Numbered from the stretch's first letter, positions 18,798-27,890 are shown. The stretch: 64,000 nucleotides of DNA from Verrucomicrobiota bacterium (GCA_023383055.1 JAHDYP010000001.1:48354-112353), one strand, 5' to 3'. The notes: generated by a model from the sequence alone, not told the origin. Translations and numbers: made by a program.

Positions 18798-18867
18798 CCC
18801 TTCCCGGGCGGGAAGGGAGGCGGGTCCGAGTGGACTGAACCCATCCGTGTGACCAGTCGGACCCGCC
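18798..18867 (+). terminator. Two consecutive hairpins after the protease gene
   Basis: CCCTTCCC at 18798-18805 pairs with GGGAAGGG at 18810-18817 around a four-base loop, and GGCGGGTCCGA at 18819-18829 pairs exactly with TCGGACCCGCC at 18857-18867. They start nine bases after the protease stop codon. There is no T tract, so this is a hairpin terminator or mRNA 3'-end stabiliser by position only. Confidence 0.55.
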
Positions 18868-18946
18868 ATAACATTGGAAGTTGAACAAGAGCCCCCAATG
18901 ATCGTGTCGTTGGGCGGCGGCGAAGGAAAGAGAGAGGATACCGACC

Positions 18947-20059
18947 ATGAAAAGCATGCTGGTGTTTGGATCATTAGTGATCATGCAACTTTGCCCAGTG
19001 TGGGGCCAATCCACGAAAGCTGCAGATTCAGGATGGAATGGAACCATTGCCGAACGTCGCGAGGCGATCACGGCTGCCGCCCATTCCGGTCGAGCGGATA
19101 CGAGCATGGTTCAGTCGCTGATCGAAGCAATGGCCTGCACAGCCAACGAACTGCAACCAGATGCGGCCGTTGAGGGACTGCCCAAGTGGCACCTCCCTGG
19201 GCCCGATCCGATGGCGGAAATGCGCACAGCTATGGGCGAACGGCCGGTTCTCGTTGGCTGTTGTTGTGAAGCACTGTTATTCATTGGTGGCTCCGCTTTC
19301 GAGCACGTCGTGCGGGGGCTGGATCATGAGAACCGGTGGGTGCGCTTCGGCTGTGCGTGGGTTCTTGGTCGGATGAAGAACGCCGAGGCCGTCGTCCCGC
19401 TGAGCCGGCTGCTGGATCGCGCTTCTGAGGATCGGAATGTTCGGGTGGAGGTTGCGAGATCGCTGGAGTTGCTGAACGACCCCCGGAGTGCCAAACATGC
19501 CGACACGGCTCTTCGGTCGATCCCGATGAACAGCGCCGAAAAGTCCGCGATGGTCTCACTGTTGGTTCAGGTGGATAAGAATTTGGCAACCAAATGGATC
19601 TGCGATCTTGGGTCAAAAGGGCAAGCGACAGAACATCGCACGCTTGCCGCGCGATACGGGGGTAGGCTGACCGATCTGACTTCCGGCGAACTCCTGCGAG
19701 GGTTGCTCAAAGATCGGGAAACCATGGTCCGCCTGGAGGCCGCTCGGTCGTTGGGAACGCGGCTCGACCAGTCGGCTGAGCAGCTCCTGCTAGCTTTGGC
19801 GAAAAAGTCCTCCGAGAATGCGGGTGTCAGGACCCAAGCGGCGTGGGCGCTGGCACGCTTGGGCAATCCCGCGGGAAAGGAGATCCTGGAGAGAATTTCT
19901 GCCCATGGCCCGGATTTCGCCAAGGGTCAAGCCGAAGAAAGTCTGACGGCGCTGAAAGAAGGCAAGGAAACGAATTCGCGGGAACCGCAGGAAGCCAAGG
20001 ACAGGTTCGAGGCAGTTTATGTTGATATGGGAGGAGGAGTCTACTGCCGGATCGACTGA
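18947..20059 (+). CDS. Exported HEAT-repeat protein
   Basis: 370 residues. AGAGAGGA lies about ten bases before the ATG; the signal peptide is MKSMLVFGSLVIMQLCPVWG. The middle and C-terminal parts are HEAT-like helical pairs (VRFGCAWVLGRMKNAEAVVPL, VRLEAARSLGTRLDQSAEQLL, VRTQAAWALARLGNPAG). A small Cys cluster, VGCCCEALLF, is unusual. Proteins of this type in the phylum act as scaffolds or regulators; nothing indicates a partner. It lies alone, converging with the esterase-like gene on the other strand. Confidence 0.78.
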   Translation: MKSMLVFGSLVIMQLCPVWGQSTKAADSGWNGTIAERREAITAAAHSGRADTSMVQSLIEAMACTANELQPDAAVEGLPKWHLPGPDPMAEMRTAMGERPVLVGCCCEALLFIGGSAFEHVVRGLDHENRWVRFGCAWVLGRMKNAEAVVPLSRLLDRASEDRNVRVEVARSLELLNDPRSAKHADTALRSIPMNSAEKSAMVSLLVQVDKNLATKWICDLGSKGQATEHRTLAARYGGRLTDLTSGELLRGLLKDRETMVRLEAARSLGTRLDQSAEQLLLALAKKSSENAGVRTQAAWALARLGNPAGKEILERISAHGPDFAKGQAEESLTALKEGKETNSREPQEAKDRFEAVYVDMGGGVYCRID

Positions 20060-20120
20060 TGTGGACACTCGATACAGATCCGGAGCCGGAGCTGTGACGC
20101 CGGCGAGAATCGTCGCGCAG

Positions 20121-21146
20121 TCAATCCACCAGCCAGATCGTGCCGCGAACCGAGTAGTCGAGACCTGGCAAATCTCCCAGGGCATGCGGGCGATGTTGGG
20201 CCTTTGAGATGATTTCGGTCAGCATGTTCCAAGAGGGGAAACGGGCTGGTTGAGGCAGGGTGCCTCTGCGCTTGGCGTGGAGGACGAGCAAGCGATAGTC
20301 GTTCTCGAACTCTCGATACTCCTTGGATAACGAAGCCCAAGTCTTAAAGCAGGCATCAAAAGCCCAGTCCGGGCTACGGCCATAATCTGAACCAAGCGGT
20401 TCGCGTTTCGCCATATTATCAATAACTCTCGGACTAAGCTCCGTGTCAGCCAAATGCACGAGTCCAACATATTGCGCCGAGCCACCGGATCCCTGCAATA
20501 GATGGCTGCCAAAGACGAGGTCGAAAACCCCCATGCCGTCCCGCGATGCGTCGATTCCGCGGAGTTCCCGCCAGGGCCGGGGCGTTGGTTTGGACTTTCC
20601 AAAGGTTGGGAGGTTTCCCAACGCGACAACCCTCACGCGTGGCCCCCAGCTTTCCTCGAGTTTGCGGAACTCCCCGGCGCGGAAGGGAAGATCGCGCGGC
20701 ATGGCGGGGTCCGTCGACCACGTGGGCAGCCATTGGCCAAGCACCCAAACCTCTCCGATCACTACATTCTGCAGCTCGACCGGAGTAAAGCCCGAGCGCT
20801 CAGACACGGAGTCGATGCGAAGAGTGAAAGGGCCGCCGCTGGCCAGATCACGAAAGGCGGCGGTCCACTTCCAGGCTTCCGGCCCTGATTTCTCGCGGTC
20901 CCAACGGACATCGCGTGTTTCGTATAGTGGCTTTGCCGATTGCCGCAGTTCGAGACGGAGTTTCAGCTTCTCACGGCCCCAGCCCCAGATGATCGTATCC
21001 CGCGCCTGGCGGCTCTTACCCCGAGCCTGTTGCAGTACCATGTTGTGGCCGAAGTAGGGCGCAATCGTCAGGTCAGCGGCCAGGACCGGCCCTGCGCTCA
21101 AAGCGATGGCGAGCAAGTGGAGTTCGATCGGTCGGTGGCGTATCAT
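20121..21146 (-). CDS. Degenerate sialate O-acetylesterase-like exported protein
   Basis: 341 residues with a signal peptide (LLAIALSAGPVLAA). The N-terminal half follows the sialate O-acetylesterase (SASA) pattern: APYFGHNMVLQQ, then IIWGWG, GGPFTLRI and LQNVVIGEVWVLGQWLPTW. In active enzymes the last motif reads GEVWxxSGQSNM with a catalytic Ser; here Gly-Gln is followed by Trp-Leu-Pro, so the nucleophile is missing. The C-terminal half lacks the catalytic Asp/His block as far as can be read. It is therefore probably a binding or sensory protein and not an esterase. Its ATG overlaps the stop of the upstream kinase by four bases (ATGA), implying translational coupling and a joint role. Confidence 0.72.
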   Translation of the reverse strand: MIRHRPIELHLLAIALSAGPVLAADLTIAPYFGHNMVLQQARGKSRQARDTIIWGWGREKLKLRLELRQSAKPLYETRDVRWDREKSGPEAWKWTAAFRDLASGGPFTLRIDSVSERSGFTPVELQNVVIGEVWVLGQWLPTWSTDPAMPRDLPFRAGEFRKLEESWGPRVRVVALGNLPTFGKSKPTPRPWRELRGIDASRDGMGVFDLVFGSHLLQGSGGSAQYVGLVHLADTELSPRVIDNMAKREPLGSDYGRSPDWAFDACFKTWASLSKEYREFENDYRLLVLHAKRRGTLPQPARFPSWNMLTEIISKAQHRPHALGDLPGLDYSVRGTIWLVD

Positions 21147-23806
21147 GGCGATCGAGGAAGGGTGACCAGGTGGAGGACGACGCGAAAACCGATGTGATCA
21201 TGCCGGGCGCTGGCGGGCATGGGGCGCCGAGTGTGGGGGCTCAGATCGATGTCGTCGTGGTCGAACCATGAACCGCCCCGAACCATCCGAGAGTCTGGAC
21301 CATCAGTCTGGAAAAACTCCGGATCCGCAGCCCGGATCTCGGGCGGATTCAGCGACGGCGTGTACGGATCGAGGCACCACTCCGCCACGTTGCCGGCCAG
21401 ACCAAAGAGACCGTTCTGAGGGTTAAAATCGCCCGGAAAAACCACTGGAGCCGTGCGGACGAAGCCATCGTTGTAAGCATTCTGTCGCGTGGAGAACCGC
21501 GGATCCCATGGCCACGGGTGAGGACTCCTTGAAACCTCTTGGCCAGCGAAGTTGATCTTCGACCTGAAGTCCTCCTCCTGCCAAGGCCATCTTAGAAGGT
21601 GCGCTTCCGGAGGTTCTCGCCGTTCACCCCAAATGGCCAGATCATAATCATTGTCGGCAGGAAGCAAATAGCCCTGGTCTGGAGCCAACCACTGCTGCTC
21701 GCGTTCGATCCGAGTCAGCCATTCACAAAAACGTGCTGCCTCCTCCCAACTGACCCCGATCACGGGATGAGTGTCTTCCTGCGGAAATCCCGGATCTTCC
21801 CACGATCGTGCCGGGATGAAAGTCCAACCGCTCGCCCCCAGGCAATACATCCCGGGTGCGAGGGCCGGGTCGGCGTGCCGGGCGAACTGGCTGAATTGCT
21901 CGCGAGTGACCTCGGTCGTGGCCATGAGGACGTTTCCGCCGGCCAAACGGCGGAGTTCCATGCCGAGCGAATTCGTCCAAACACGGGCATCCTTGGGAGG
22001 CTGCAGTCGTGGCTTGAGCCTCACATGCACCAACTGGGGATTCTGTCTCACGCGCGGCAAGACTTCGACTGCATGAGTCGAGGTCAGGAAGCCTGCAAGG
22101 GATAATCGAAAGGACCGGTTTCCCGGCCGTACTGGGACCGAGTGCAGGGGCGTCAGCTGTGCGGGCCACTCCACGGGCTGATCCACCTGGACCACAGCTC
22201 CTTGCGGCTCACTGGTGATGCTGACGAAGGACCAAGGCGGATATAGTAGCAATGTGGGTGCAGAGTTCGTGCGTGAGACCGAGAGGTTCGTACGAATGGT
22301 GGAATCGACTCCGGTGACGCGGATCACCAGCTTGTATGTATCTACCGCCTGATTCGTCAGAGCAATCGTCTCCCCGGCCTGCAAAGGACGATCGGCCAGA
22401 ACCAGCTTTCCTGCAGAATCGAAGAGCGAAAACGAAAAACGCTTCCAATTCGGATCCCCCGAAAGCAATTGGAAAGACAGAGAACCGGATTCGGCCCCGG
22501 TTCCCACGGATGCGGCCTGATCCGGCACTGGCGCTGACTCGCTGTGGACTTTGAAATCGGTCGAAAGGGCTGTCGCCGCACCCGGTTCCGCCGGTTGGCC
22601 GTCGAGGGCGGTCGGTCGCTCCAAGTTCCTGCGGGAAAAGAGACTCGGAATCAACCCGGTCACGAGCAGAACGCCCACGGCCAAGCCAGCAATCAGGACT
22701 AGGTTCGAGACAACTCTCAGCAGCGCCAACAGACGATTTGTCCGGGCGGGCGGTTCGACCGCGTTAGTCCATGTCTCCCGTGGGGCCGCCGGTCCCGCCA
22801 CTTGCTCCAATTGAGCGTCGGCCGGGGGAAGCCGGCTGAGAAACTCGCGCACAGACTGCGGGCGGAGTCTCGGGTCTTTCTCGAGACAACTGCCGATGAG
22901 GACCCGGGCCTTGGTCGGAACCGGATTGCTGATCTCGAGGGCTGCAAGCCGATCGGACAGGGGCTGAGCGCGATACGTGAGCAACTCTTGCTCGATCTCG
23001 TCGGGGTAGAAGGGCGGCGTGCCACTCAGGAGCTCGTAGAGGGTTGAGCCCAACGAATACACGTCGTCCGTGGGCGTGGACGGTAGCCCCTGATACTGTT
23101 GCGGGCTCATGTAGAGCAGCGTCCCTTCCTTGCCATGGGTAGCGAGCCGGCTCTCGTCGTTCGGCAGAAACAGTTGAGCCAGCCCGAAATCTGCCACTTT
23201 CAAGGTTCCGTCACTCGAGAGCATGAGGTTGCCGGGCTTGATATCACGGTGGAGAATGTGCTCCCGTTCGTGGGCGTACTTGAGCGCTTCGCCCAGCTGC
23301 AGAATCAGGGGTTGGAGCTGGTTCCAGGTGAGAACCTGGAGTGGCTTACGACGCCGATACTGCGACAACGTTTCCCCATCGACATACTCCATCGAAATAA
23401 ATGGGATGCCGTCTCCGGCGTCGTGCCAGTCGAACAAGCTGACAATGTTCGTATGCCGAAGCCGGCGCGCGTGGAGGAGTTCCTCGCGTTGCCGCTGCAA
23501 GGCCAGGGGATTCTCCCGGATGCGGGGCGACAGAAACTTCAACGCCACCGGGTGATTCAGCTTGAGGTCGTCCGCCAACCAGACCACGCCCATCGCCCCT
23601 TGGCCCAGCGGCCGAACCAGCTTGAAGCGGCCGGAGTCGACGCAATATCCGGCACTCAGGATTTCGTCCGCTTCTCCCGAGTCCACCGGCTCCTGCGAAA
23701 TGGTGGTCCCAAAGACAATCGAGTCAACCAAACAGCGTGGACAAAGCCCCATCGGGGCGTCCATGGGGATAGCCGCGCTGCAAGCTTGGCACAGCCTTGA
23801 TTCCAT
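21143..23806 (-). CDS. Ser/Thr protein kinase with membrane helix, PEGA-like and SUMF1-like domains
   Basis: 887 residues from ATG 23806; a TTG at 23824 close behind AGGAGG is an alternative. In order: a short zinc ribbon (CQACSAAIP, GLCPRCLV); a Hanks-type kinase domain at about 55-335 with LGQGAMGVVWLA, VALKFL, HILHRDIKPGNLML and VADFGLA; one membrane helix near 365-385 (LVLIAGLAVGVLLVTGLI); an extracytoplasmic part with a PEGA-like stretch (VSITSEPQGAVVQVD); and a SUMF1/FGE-like domain from about 600 to the end (FGLAGNVAEWCLD, MVRGGSWFDHDD, IGFRVVLHLV). The two active-site cysteines of formylglycine-generating enzyme after RGGSW are absent, so it is likely a ligand-sensing version. The gene is divergent from a sigma factor gene and overlaps the esterase-like gene. 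Confidence 0.9.
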   Translation of the reverse strand: MESRLCQACSAAIPMDAPMGLCPRCLVDSIVFGTTISQEPVDSGEADEILSAGYCVDSGRFKLVRPLGQGAMGVVWLADDLKLNHPVALKFLSPRIRENPLALQRQREELLHARRLRHTNIVSLFDWHDAGDGIPFISMEYVDGETLSQYRRRKPLQVLTWNQLQPLILQLGEALKYAHEREHILHRDIKPGNLMLSSDGTLKVADFGLAQLFLPNDESRLATHGKEGTLLYMSPQQYQGLPSTPTDDVYSLGSTLYELLSGTPPFYPDEIEQELLTYRAQPLSDRLAALEISNPVPTKARVLIGSCLEKDPRLRPQSVREFLSRLPPADAQLEQVAGPAAPRETWTNAVEPPARTNRLLALLRVVSNLVLIAGLAVGVLLVTGLIPSLFSRRNLERPTALDGQPAEPGAATALSTDFKVHSESAPVPDQAASVGTGAESGSLSFQLLSGDPNWKRFSFSLFDSAGKLVLADRPLQAGETIALTNQAVDTYKLVIRVTGVDSTIRTNLSVSRTNSAPTLLLYPPWSFVSITSEPQGAVVQVDQPVEWPAQLTPLHSVPVRPGNRSFRLSLAGFLTSTHAVEVLPRVRQNPQLVHVRLKPRLQPPKDARVWTNSLGMELRRLAGGNVLMATTEVTREQFSQFARHADPALAPGMYCLGASGWTFIPARSWEDPGFPQEDTHPVIGVSWEEAARFCEWLTRIEREQQWLAPDQGYLLPADNDYDLAIWGERREPPEAHLLRWPWQEEDFRSKINFAGQEVSRSPHPWPWDPRFSTRQNAYNDGFVRTAPVVFPGDFNPQNGLFGLAGNVAEWCLDPYTPSLNPPEIRAADPEFFQTDGPDSRMVRGGSWFDHDDIDLSPHTRRPMPASARHDHIGFRVVLHLVTLPRSP

Positions 23807-24008
23807 CTGCAAAGGGAGGCCCAAGGACCTCCTGGCAATTCCTCGGGGTGCGCATCATCCGGCCGCACCCCGGCTACTGAGTAAGTGTGGTGGCTACGCT
23901 GAACGATCCAGACCCAGAAGGTCAAGCGGCTTTCGACGTCAGACCTGCGAACCTGCGAACACTTGAACGATTCGAATCAGTCTGCTGGCCGGGCGCCAGC
24001 GCGTCCAC

Positions 24009-24024
24009 CCCCATGAACATGGGG
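24009..24024. promoter_or_regulatory. CCCCATGAACATGGGG palindrome, copy 2
   Basis: Lies in the divergent gap between the kinase and sigma factor genes, 52 bases before the sigma factor ATG. Seven-base arms around AA. The placement fits an operator or a promoter-proximal hairpin controlling the sigma factor gene, the kinase gene, or both. Confidence 0.5.
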
Positions 24025-24076
24025 TGTCCCTCAAGTTTGGCGTGCAGGCATTCCATGGTTCTGATAAACGGACGGC

Positions 24077-24835
24077 ATGACCCACCGATCGACTGACTCG
24101 GGAGCTTCCTCCTGGACCGGAGCGCGGTTCACGGCGACGCGTTGGAGCATCGTGCGGGCTTGTGCCGATCCCGCTAGTCCCGGGGCACGCGAAGCATTGG
24201 AAGAGCTCTGCCGCCGGTATTGGTATCCTCTATATGCCTACGTAAGGCGCTCCGGTCATCCGTCCCATGACGCCGAAGACCTGGTTCAAGGCTTTCTCTT
24301 GCGGCTGCTCGATCCGGAGTTCAATCGCTTGGGGAGCGCGCACCAGGAGAAGGGTCGATTCCGCAGCTTCCTGATGGTCGCGCTGAAGCGCTATCTGGCA
24401 GATCGCTGGGATCATGCGCAGCGGAAGAAGCGCGGCGGAGGAACCACCTTGGTTTCCATCGACATCCAGGATGCGGAAGGTCGTTATCTGGCCGAACCGG
24501 CCGAGCTCGAGGATCCGGCGCGGTTGTTTGATCGCCGCTGGGCCTTGACGGTCCTCGATCGGGCGCTGAACCGGGTCAAGGAGGAATACGCCGCCGAAGG
24601 CAAAGCGGAGCGTTTCGGACTGTTGCACCCGGCCCTGCAGGGCGAAAAACTGGTCGGAGGACATGCCGCAATCGGTCGCCAACTGGGTATCAGCGAAGGC
24701 GCGGTGGCCAAGGCCGCCCACGACCTCAGGAAGCGATTTCAAGCGTTGCTCGAGGCTGAAGTGGCCGAGACCGTCGAAGCCCCGCAACAGGTCAAGAGCG
24801 AGCTGCGCGACCTGCTGACCGCCATTTACCGGTAG
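24077..24835 (+). CDS. ECF-like RNA polymerase sigma factor
   Basis: 252 residues. Sigma region 2 runs from about 35 to 115 (ELCRRYWYPLYAYVRRSG, AEDLVQGFLLRLL, GRFRSFLMVALKRYLADRW) and region 4 sits near 185-235 with a helix-turn-helix (HAAIGRQLGISEGAVAKAAH). The spacer is longer than in the shortest ECF factors. Sigma factors of this kind in Planctomycetota and Verrucomicrobiota are often encoded next to Ser/Thr kinases, and control by phosphorylation has been described for some kinase-linked ECF groups; here the neighbouring kinase is divergent, 270 bases away. No anti-sigma gene is adjacent, which supports a kinase-linked mechanism, but this is inference. Confidence 0.83.
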   Translation: MTHRSTDSGASSWTGARFTATRWSIVRACADPASPGAREALEELCRRYWYPLYAYVRRSGHPSHDAEDLVQGFLLRLLDPEFNRLGSAHQEKGRFRSFLMVALKRYLADRWDHAQRKKRGGGTTLVSIDIQDAEGRYLAEPAELEDPARLFDRRWALTVLDRALNRVKEEYAAEGKAERFGLLHPALQGEKLVGGHAAIGRQLGISEGAVAKAAHDLRKRFQALLEAEVAETVEAPQQVKSELRDLLTAIYR

Positions 24836-25176
24836 CCCGCACCTTGCATACATTTGCGCGGATAGCGCAGCCGTGGCAGTGGGATTGCACGAGCTGTGCA
24901 GGCCCAGTTACATCGACCTGCCGCCTCCGCAAATCGGGACCATTCGTTCTGGCGGGAGCGTTCGACGCGGCTTTCCGCGCATCCGCTCGAGTGGAGGAAC
25001 GCATCATCTTCCCAGCGTTTCTCTGATCCGGTGCGGTAAGGTCTCACGGGATTCGCCGTAGTAGGGAGCGATGGCAGTCCTGTCAAACAACCTGCGGTGG
25101 AGCGGCACCCCGCGGACCGCTGGGCAGTCACTCCCACCACCAACCATACCTTCCAAACCACTCCGAGGAAAACACC
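24836..25176. other. Intergenic stretch of 341 bases
   Basis: No gene, repeat or RNA could be recognised. The right end holds the ribosome site (CCGAGGAAA) of the gene at 25177. Confidence 0.4.
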
Positions 25177-26454
25177 ATGAATGTCCATTCCGCTCCCAGG
25201 AATCACCAGCCCAAACCCGTCCCTTCAAACGCCGCAGTGATCCGGCATCCGCGAGCGACGTTCAGCGCAATTCGCTTGACGGCCTTGGGGCTCGTTGCGC
25301 TCTCAATCTCGGTCATTGTGGTGGCCAGACTCGCAATGCCTCAAGGCATCGCGGAACGAGTCGAGCTCCGCGCCTGCCTTCCTGCCACCATCGGTGAGGC
25401 AAACAGGCAGCTTTCGCGGAATGTCCGTACAAGTTCCAAGGGGGCTGCCGTGGCCAACACAGCCGGGCAACTCCAGCTCGAAGACAATCCACTGACCCGG
25501 TTGCTGCACGGTTTGGCTAATGGCTCGAATCGGGATTCTGTCGAGAGGATGCTGGCCACCGCCTGGGATGAACTCAACGCGCTGCCACCCGAGCAGCGTG
25601 TCCCGCACCTCGTCAGTTTTCTCGATTCGGGTAAAGATGCCCCCACCGGCTTTGGATTCCGGGTGGGATCAGAAGGAAACCTCTCCGCACCGCCCACCGT
25701 TCGAGTCGCCGCGCTCGATTGGTTGGGCCGGTTCGATTCCGCTGCGGCCGCGGAGTATGCCACCCGTATACTGGCGACAAGCGATGCGCCCGACGAATGG
25801 GCGATGGCGCTTCGAAACCTGGGTCGAACGCCACATTCCCAACGGAATCCGGTCTTCCGGAATGCGGTTCGTGACTTCCTCGCGCGAGCAGACTGGCGGA
25901 GCGCGCCCACGGGAGGCTACGCCGAAGGGCTCGACGCGGTGGTTCACCTGGGAGACCTGGGTTTGATTCCCGAAGTCCTCGCCGCCGCTCAGGATGCCCC
26001 CGCCCTGGCACCGCTCATCCCCGTGCTCCTGGATAACTTGGTGCTTGGCCAACCGACGCTCGCCCTGCCGCACGTCGCGGAGAACGCGCGGCTTTTCGAC
26101 GAACAGACCGGGCTCCGCGCCTCACTCATGTCCCGAGCTGACGTTCGAGACCCCGCGCAGCGCCAGGCCCTCGAGGCTTATCTCCTCGGAGACTTTGCGT
26201 CCGACGACGAACTCATGAAGTTCGGTCGATTGTTCCCTCACTTCAATCGCTTCATCGGACACCACCTGCTCACTGTCGATCGGCCACGGTCGATCGTGGA
26301 ACAAGCCGCAATCGATCAAGCGGCATTGGGCGCCGTGATCGAGTGGCGGAGCGATCCGCGATTTGGCGGCGTCATCGCGCCCTTGGGCGAGATCGAGGCG
26401 CGCCTCCGATCCCATGTCGAGAGCGCGCGGCGCGGCGGATTGCTGGGCCACTAA
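25177..26454 (+). CDS. Membrane-anchored protein of unknown function
   Basis: 425 residues. GAGGAAA sits about six bases before the ATG. One membrane helix near residues 30-52 (LTALGLVALSISVIVVARLA) anchors a large exported domain. That domain is helical with HEAT-like spacing in places (VRVAALDWLGRFDSAAAAEYA, GLDAVVHLGDLGLIPEVLAAA). No catalytic motif is visible. It is followed after 39 bases by a trypsin-like protease gene on the same strand, so the two may be co-expressed; a role as inhibitor or partner of the protease is possible but unsupported beyond position. Confidence 0.72.
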   Translation: MNVHSAPRNHQPKPVPSNAAVIRHPRATFSAIRLTALGLVALSISVIVVARLAMPQGIAERVELRACLPATIGEANRQLSRNVRTSSKGAAVANTAGQLQLEDNPLTRLLHGLANGSNRDSVERMLATAWDELNALPPEQRVPHLVSFLDSGKDAPTGFGFRVGSEGNLSAPPTVRVAALDWLGRFDSAAAAEYATRILATSDAPDEWAMALRNLGRTPHSQRNPVFRNAVRDFLARADWRSAPTGGYAEGLDAVVHLGDLGLIPEVLAAAQDAPALAPLIPVLLDNLVLGQPTLALPHVAENARLFDEQTGLRASLMSRADVRDPAQRQALEAYLLGDFASDDELMKFGRLFPHFNRFIGHHLLTVDRPRSIVEQAAIDQAALGAVIEWRSDPRFGGVIAPLGEIEARLRSHVESARRGGLLGH

Positions 26455-26493
26455 CTCAAATCAACCATCAACCACAACTCAATAGTCCATACC

Positions 26494-27564
26494 ATGAAAA
26501 CCAACATCCTAAACCGATACCATGCCTGGTCGCTCATCCTGCGACCGGTCGTCACCGCCACGGTGGCCATCCACGCGCTGTGGGCGCCCCTCACGACGTT
26601 CGCCCTGTTCGAGCGCACACCCGAGATCGTGCCGGCCACTCGAATCGACGACCCACCCTACTGTTACACCGGCCTGATCATCATGCGTAACGCCGATGGC
26701 GGCCGCTGGGGCGGCAGTGGCGCGGTCGTTCGTTTTCCCCGGGTCGTGCTCACCGCAGCGCATGTAGTCCATGACGCCACCGATGGAGCGTACGACTGGT
26801 TCGATGATATTCGCTGGTATTGGCGCTGGAACCAGGGACACGTTCCGGAGCGTGAAGAAGGCCAACTGCTGCGCGGGTTTTACACCTTCAGCCAGTATGT
26901 CGACCTGGCGCGGATTCACGGTCAGAACAGTGATCAGGCGTTCTCCGAGGATTTCGCCGCCGCTTACGCCTACGAAGACCTGGCCGGGGGCCGGAGTGCG
27001 CCCGCCTACGACGACGGCCTGGCCGCGCTTGGTTCGACCCGCGCCAAACTCATCATCGGCTATCCGTTCGGATTGTACGACAAGTCCGATCCCACGCGTC
27101 TCTTGATGCGCGAAACCGGACCGGTCACGACGAAGGCCGAAACCCGTGAAGGCAACTTCCTGGAACTGGCCGACACCGCGATCGGCGGCGGGAACAGTGG
27201 CGGCCCGGTCTGGGTGAAGGACGGCGATATGGATCGCTGGGCTGGCGTGGTCGTCGCCCGCATCGACGTCTTCTTTGGAATATGGGTCAGCACCGGGATC
27301 TGGGGGATGGACCAGGACGGCTGGGAACTGGCCGAGCGTGCTTTCGCGGATTCCGACCCGAGCGGAAGACTTCGCCCCGGCCTGTCCATCGCCGCGGTGA
27401 GGGGGGGGATGGTCATTACCGCCCGGGAGTCAGGCCAGTTCCAACTCCAACAGAAAGCTGACCTCTCCGACCCGGTCTGGACCAACGCAGGCGATCCCTT
27501 CGCGACCTCGATCGAGATCCCCGTGAACGAACCCGCCGGCTTCTTCCGGCTGCAACGGCTCTGA
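26494..27564 (+). CDS. Exported trypsin-like serine protease (S1 family)
   Basis: 356 residues. N-terminal hydrophobic signal (SLILRPVVTATVAIHALWA). The catalytic His is in VVLTAAHVVHD (about residue 90) and Ser in IGGGNSGGPVWV (about 235); the Asp is less certain, with YDDGLAAL and FSEDFAAAY as candidates. KLIIGYPFGLYD fits the strand before the Ser region. After the protease fold the last 60 residues (FQLQQKADLSDPVWTNAGD, GFFRLQRL) are a short version of the module found at the C-terminus of the subtilase. Likely an extracytoplasmic endopeptidase. Confidence 0.83.
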   Translation: MKTNILNRYHAWSLILRPVVTATVAIHALWAPLTTFALFERTPEIVPATRIDDPPYCYTGLIIMRNADGGRWGGSGAVVRFPRVVLTAAHVVHDATDGAYDWFDDIRWYWRWNQGHVPEREEGQLLRGFYTFSQYVDLARIHGQNSDQAFSEDFAAAYAYEDLAGGRSAPAYDDGLAALGSTRAKLIIGYPFGLYDKSDPTRLLMRETGPVTTKAETREGNFLELADTAIGGGNSGGPVWVKDGDMDRWAGVVVARIDVFFGIWVSTGIWGMDQDGWELAERAFADSDPSGRLRPGLSIAAVRGGMVITARESGQFQLQQKADLSDPVWTNAGDPFATSIEIPVNEPAGFFRLQRL

Positions 27565-27582
27565 GAATCAGGAACCCAACTC

Positions 27583-27616
27583 GATGGGCTTCACGGCCAA
27601 CGCCGTGAAGCCCATC
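27583..27616 (+). terminator. 15-bp perfect hairpin after the S1 protease gene
   Basis: GATGGGCTTCACGGC pairs exactly with GCCGTGAAGCCCATC around a CAAC loop, 18 bases after the protease stop codon. It has no T tract. It probably ends or processes the protease transcript; the next ORF starts 37 bases further on and might then depend on read-through. Confidence 0.65.
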
Positions 27617-27653
27617 CAATGAAGACACCATCGAATCCAACCAGGAAACTACC

Positions 27654-27800
27654 ATGAACCTGCTCACGGCCCTATTATGCCCCGACTGCGAGGCCTCGTT
27701 GGACAACCACTTCGACGCCGTGGACTGCCCCCGCTGCGCGACGCGCCTTTTCGAAGTCCTCGAAGTGTGCGGATATGGCCCGGGGCAGGGTGTGGGTTGA
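27654..27800 (+). CDS. 48-residue zinc ribbon protein
   Basis: Begins MNLLTALLCPDCEASLD and continues VDCPRCATRLFEVLEVCGYG. Two CxxC pairs 12 residues apart make a small zinc ribbon. CAGGAAAC lies seven bases before the ATG. It is shorter than the usual gene-finder threshold. Nothing else about function is visible; it may bind nucleic acid or deliver metal. Confidence 0.6.
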   Translation: MNLLTALLCPDCEASLDNHFDAVDCPRCATRLFEVLEVCGYGPGQGVG

Positions 27801-27890
27801 GCCACGACCTTGCCGAAGAGCGGGTGAGTCAGCACAGGGATGCTGCGGTCACGTCAATCAATGCCACAATCCGCCCTCAATGGATTCTTG

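Noticed and set aside
20121..21146. Active sialate O-acetylesterase
   Set aside because: The nucleophile motif GQSNM is replaced by GQWLP, so enzymatic activity of the known type is not supported.
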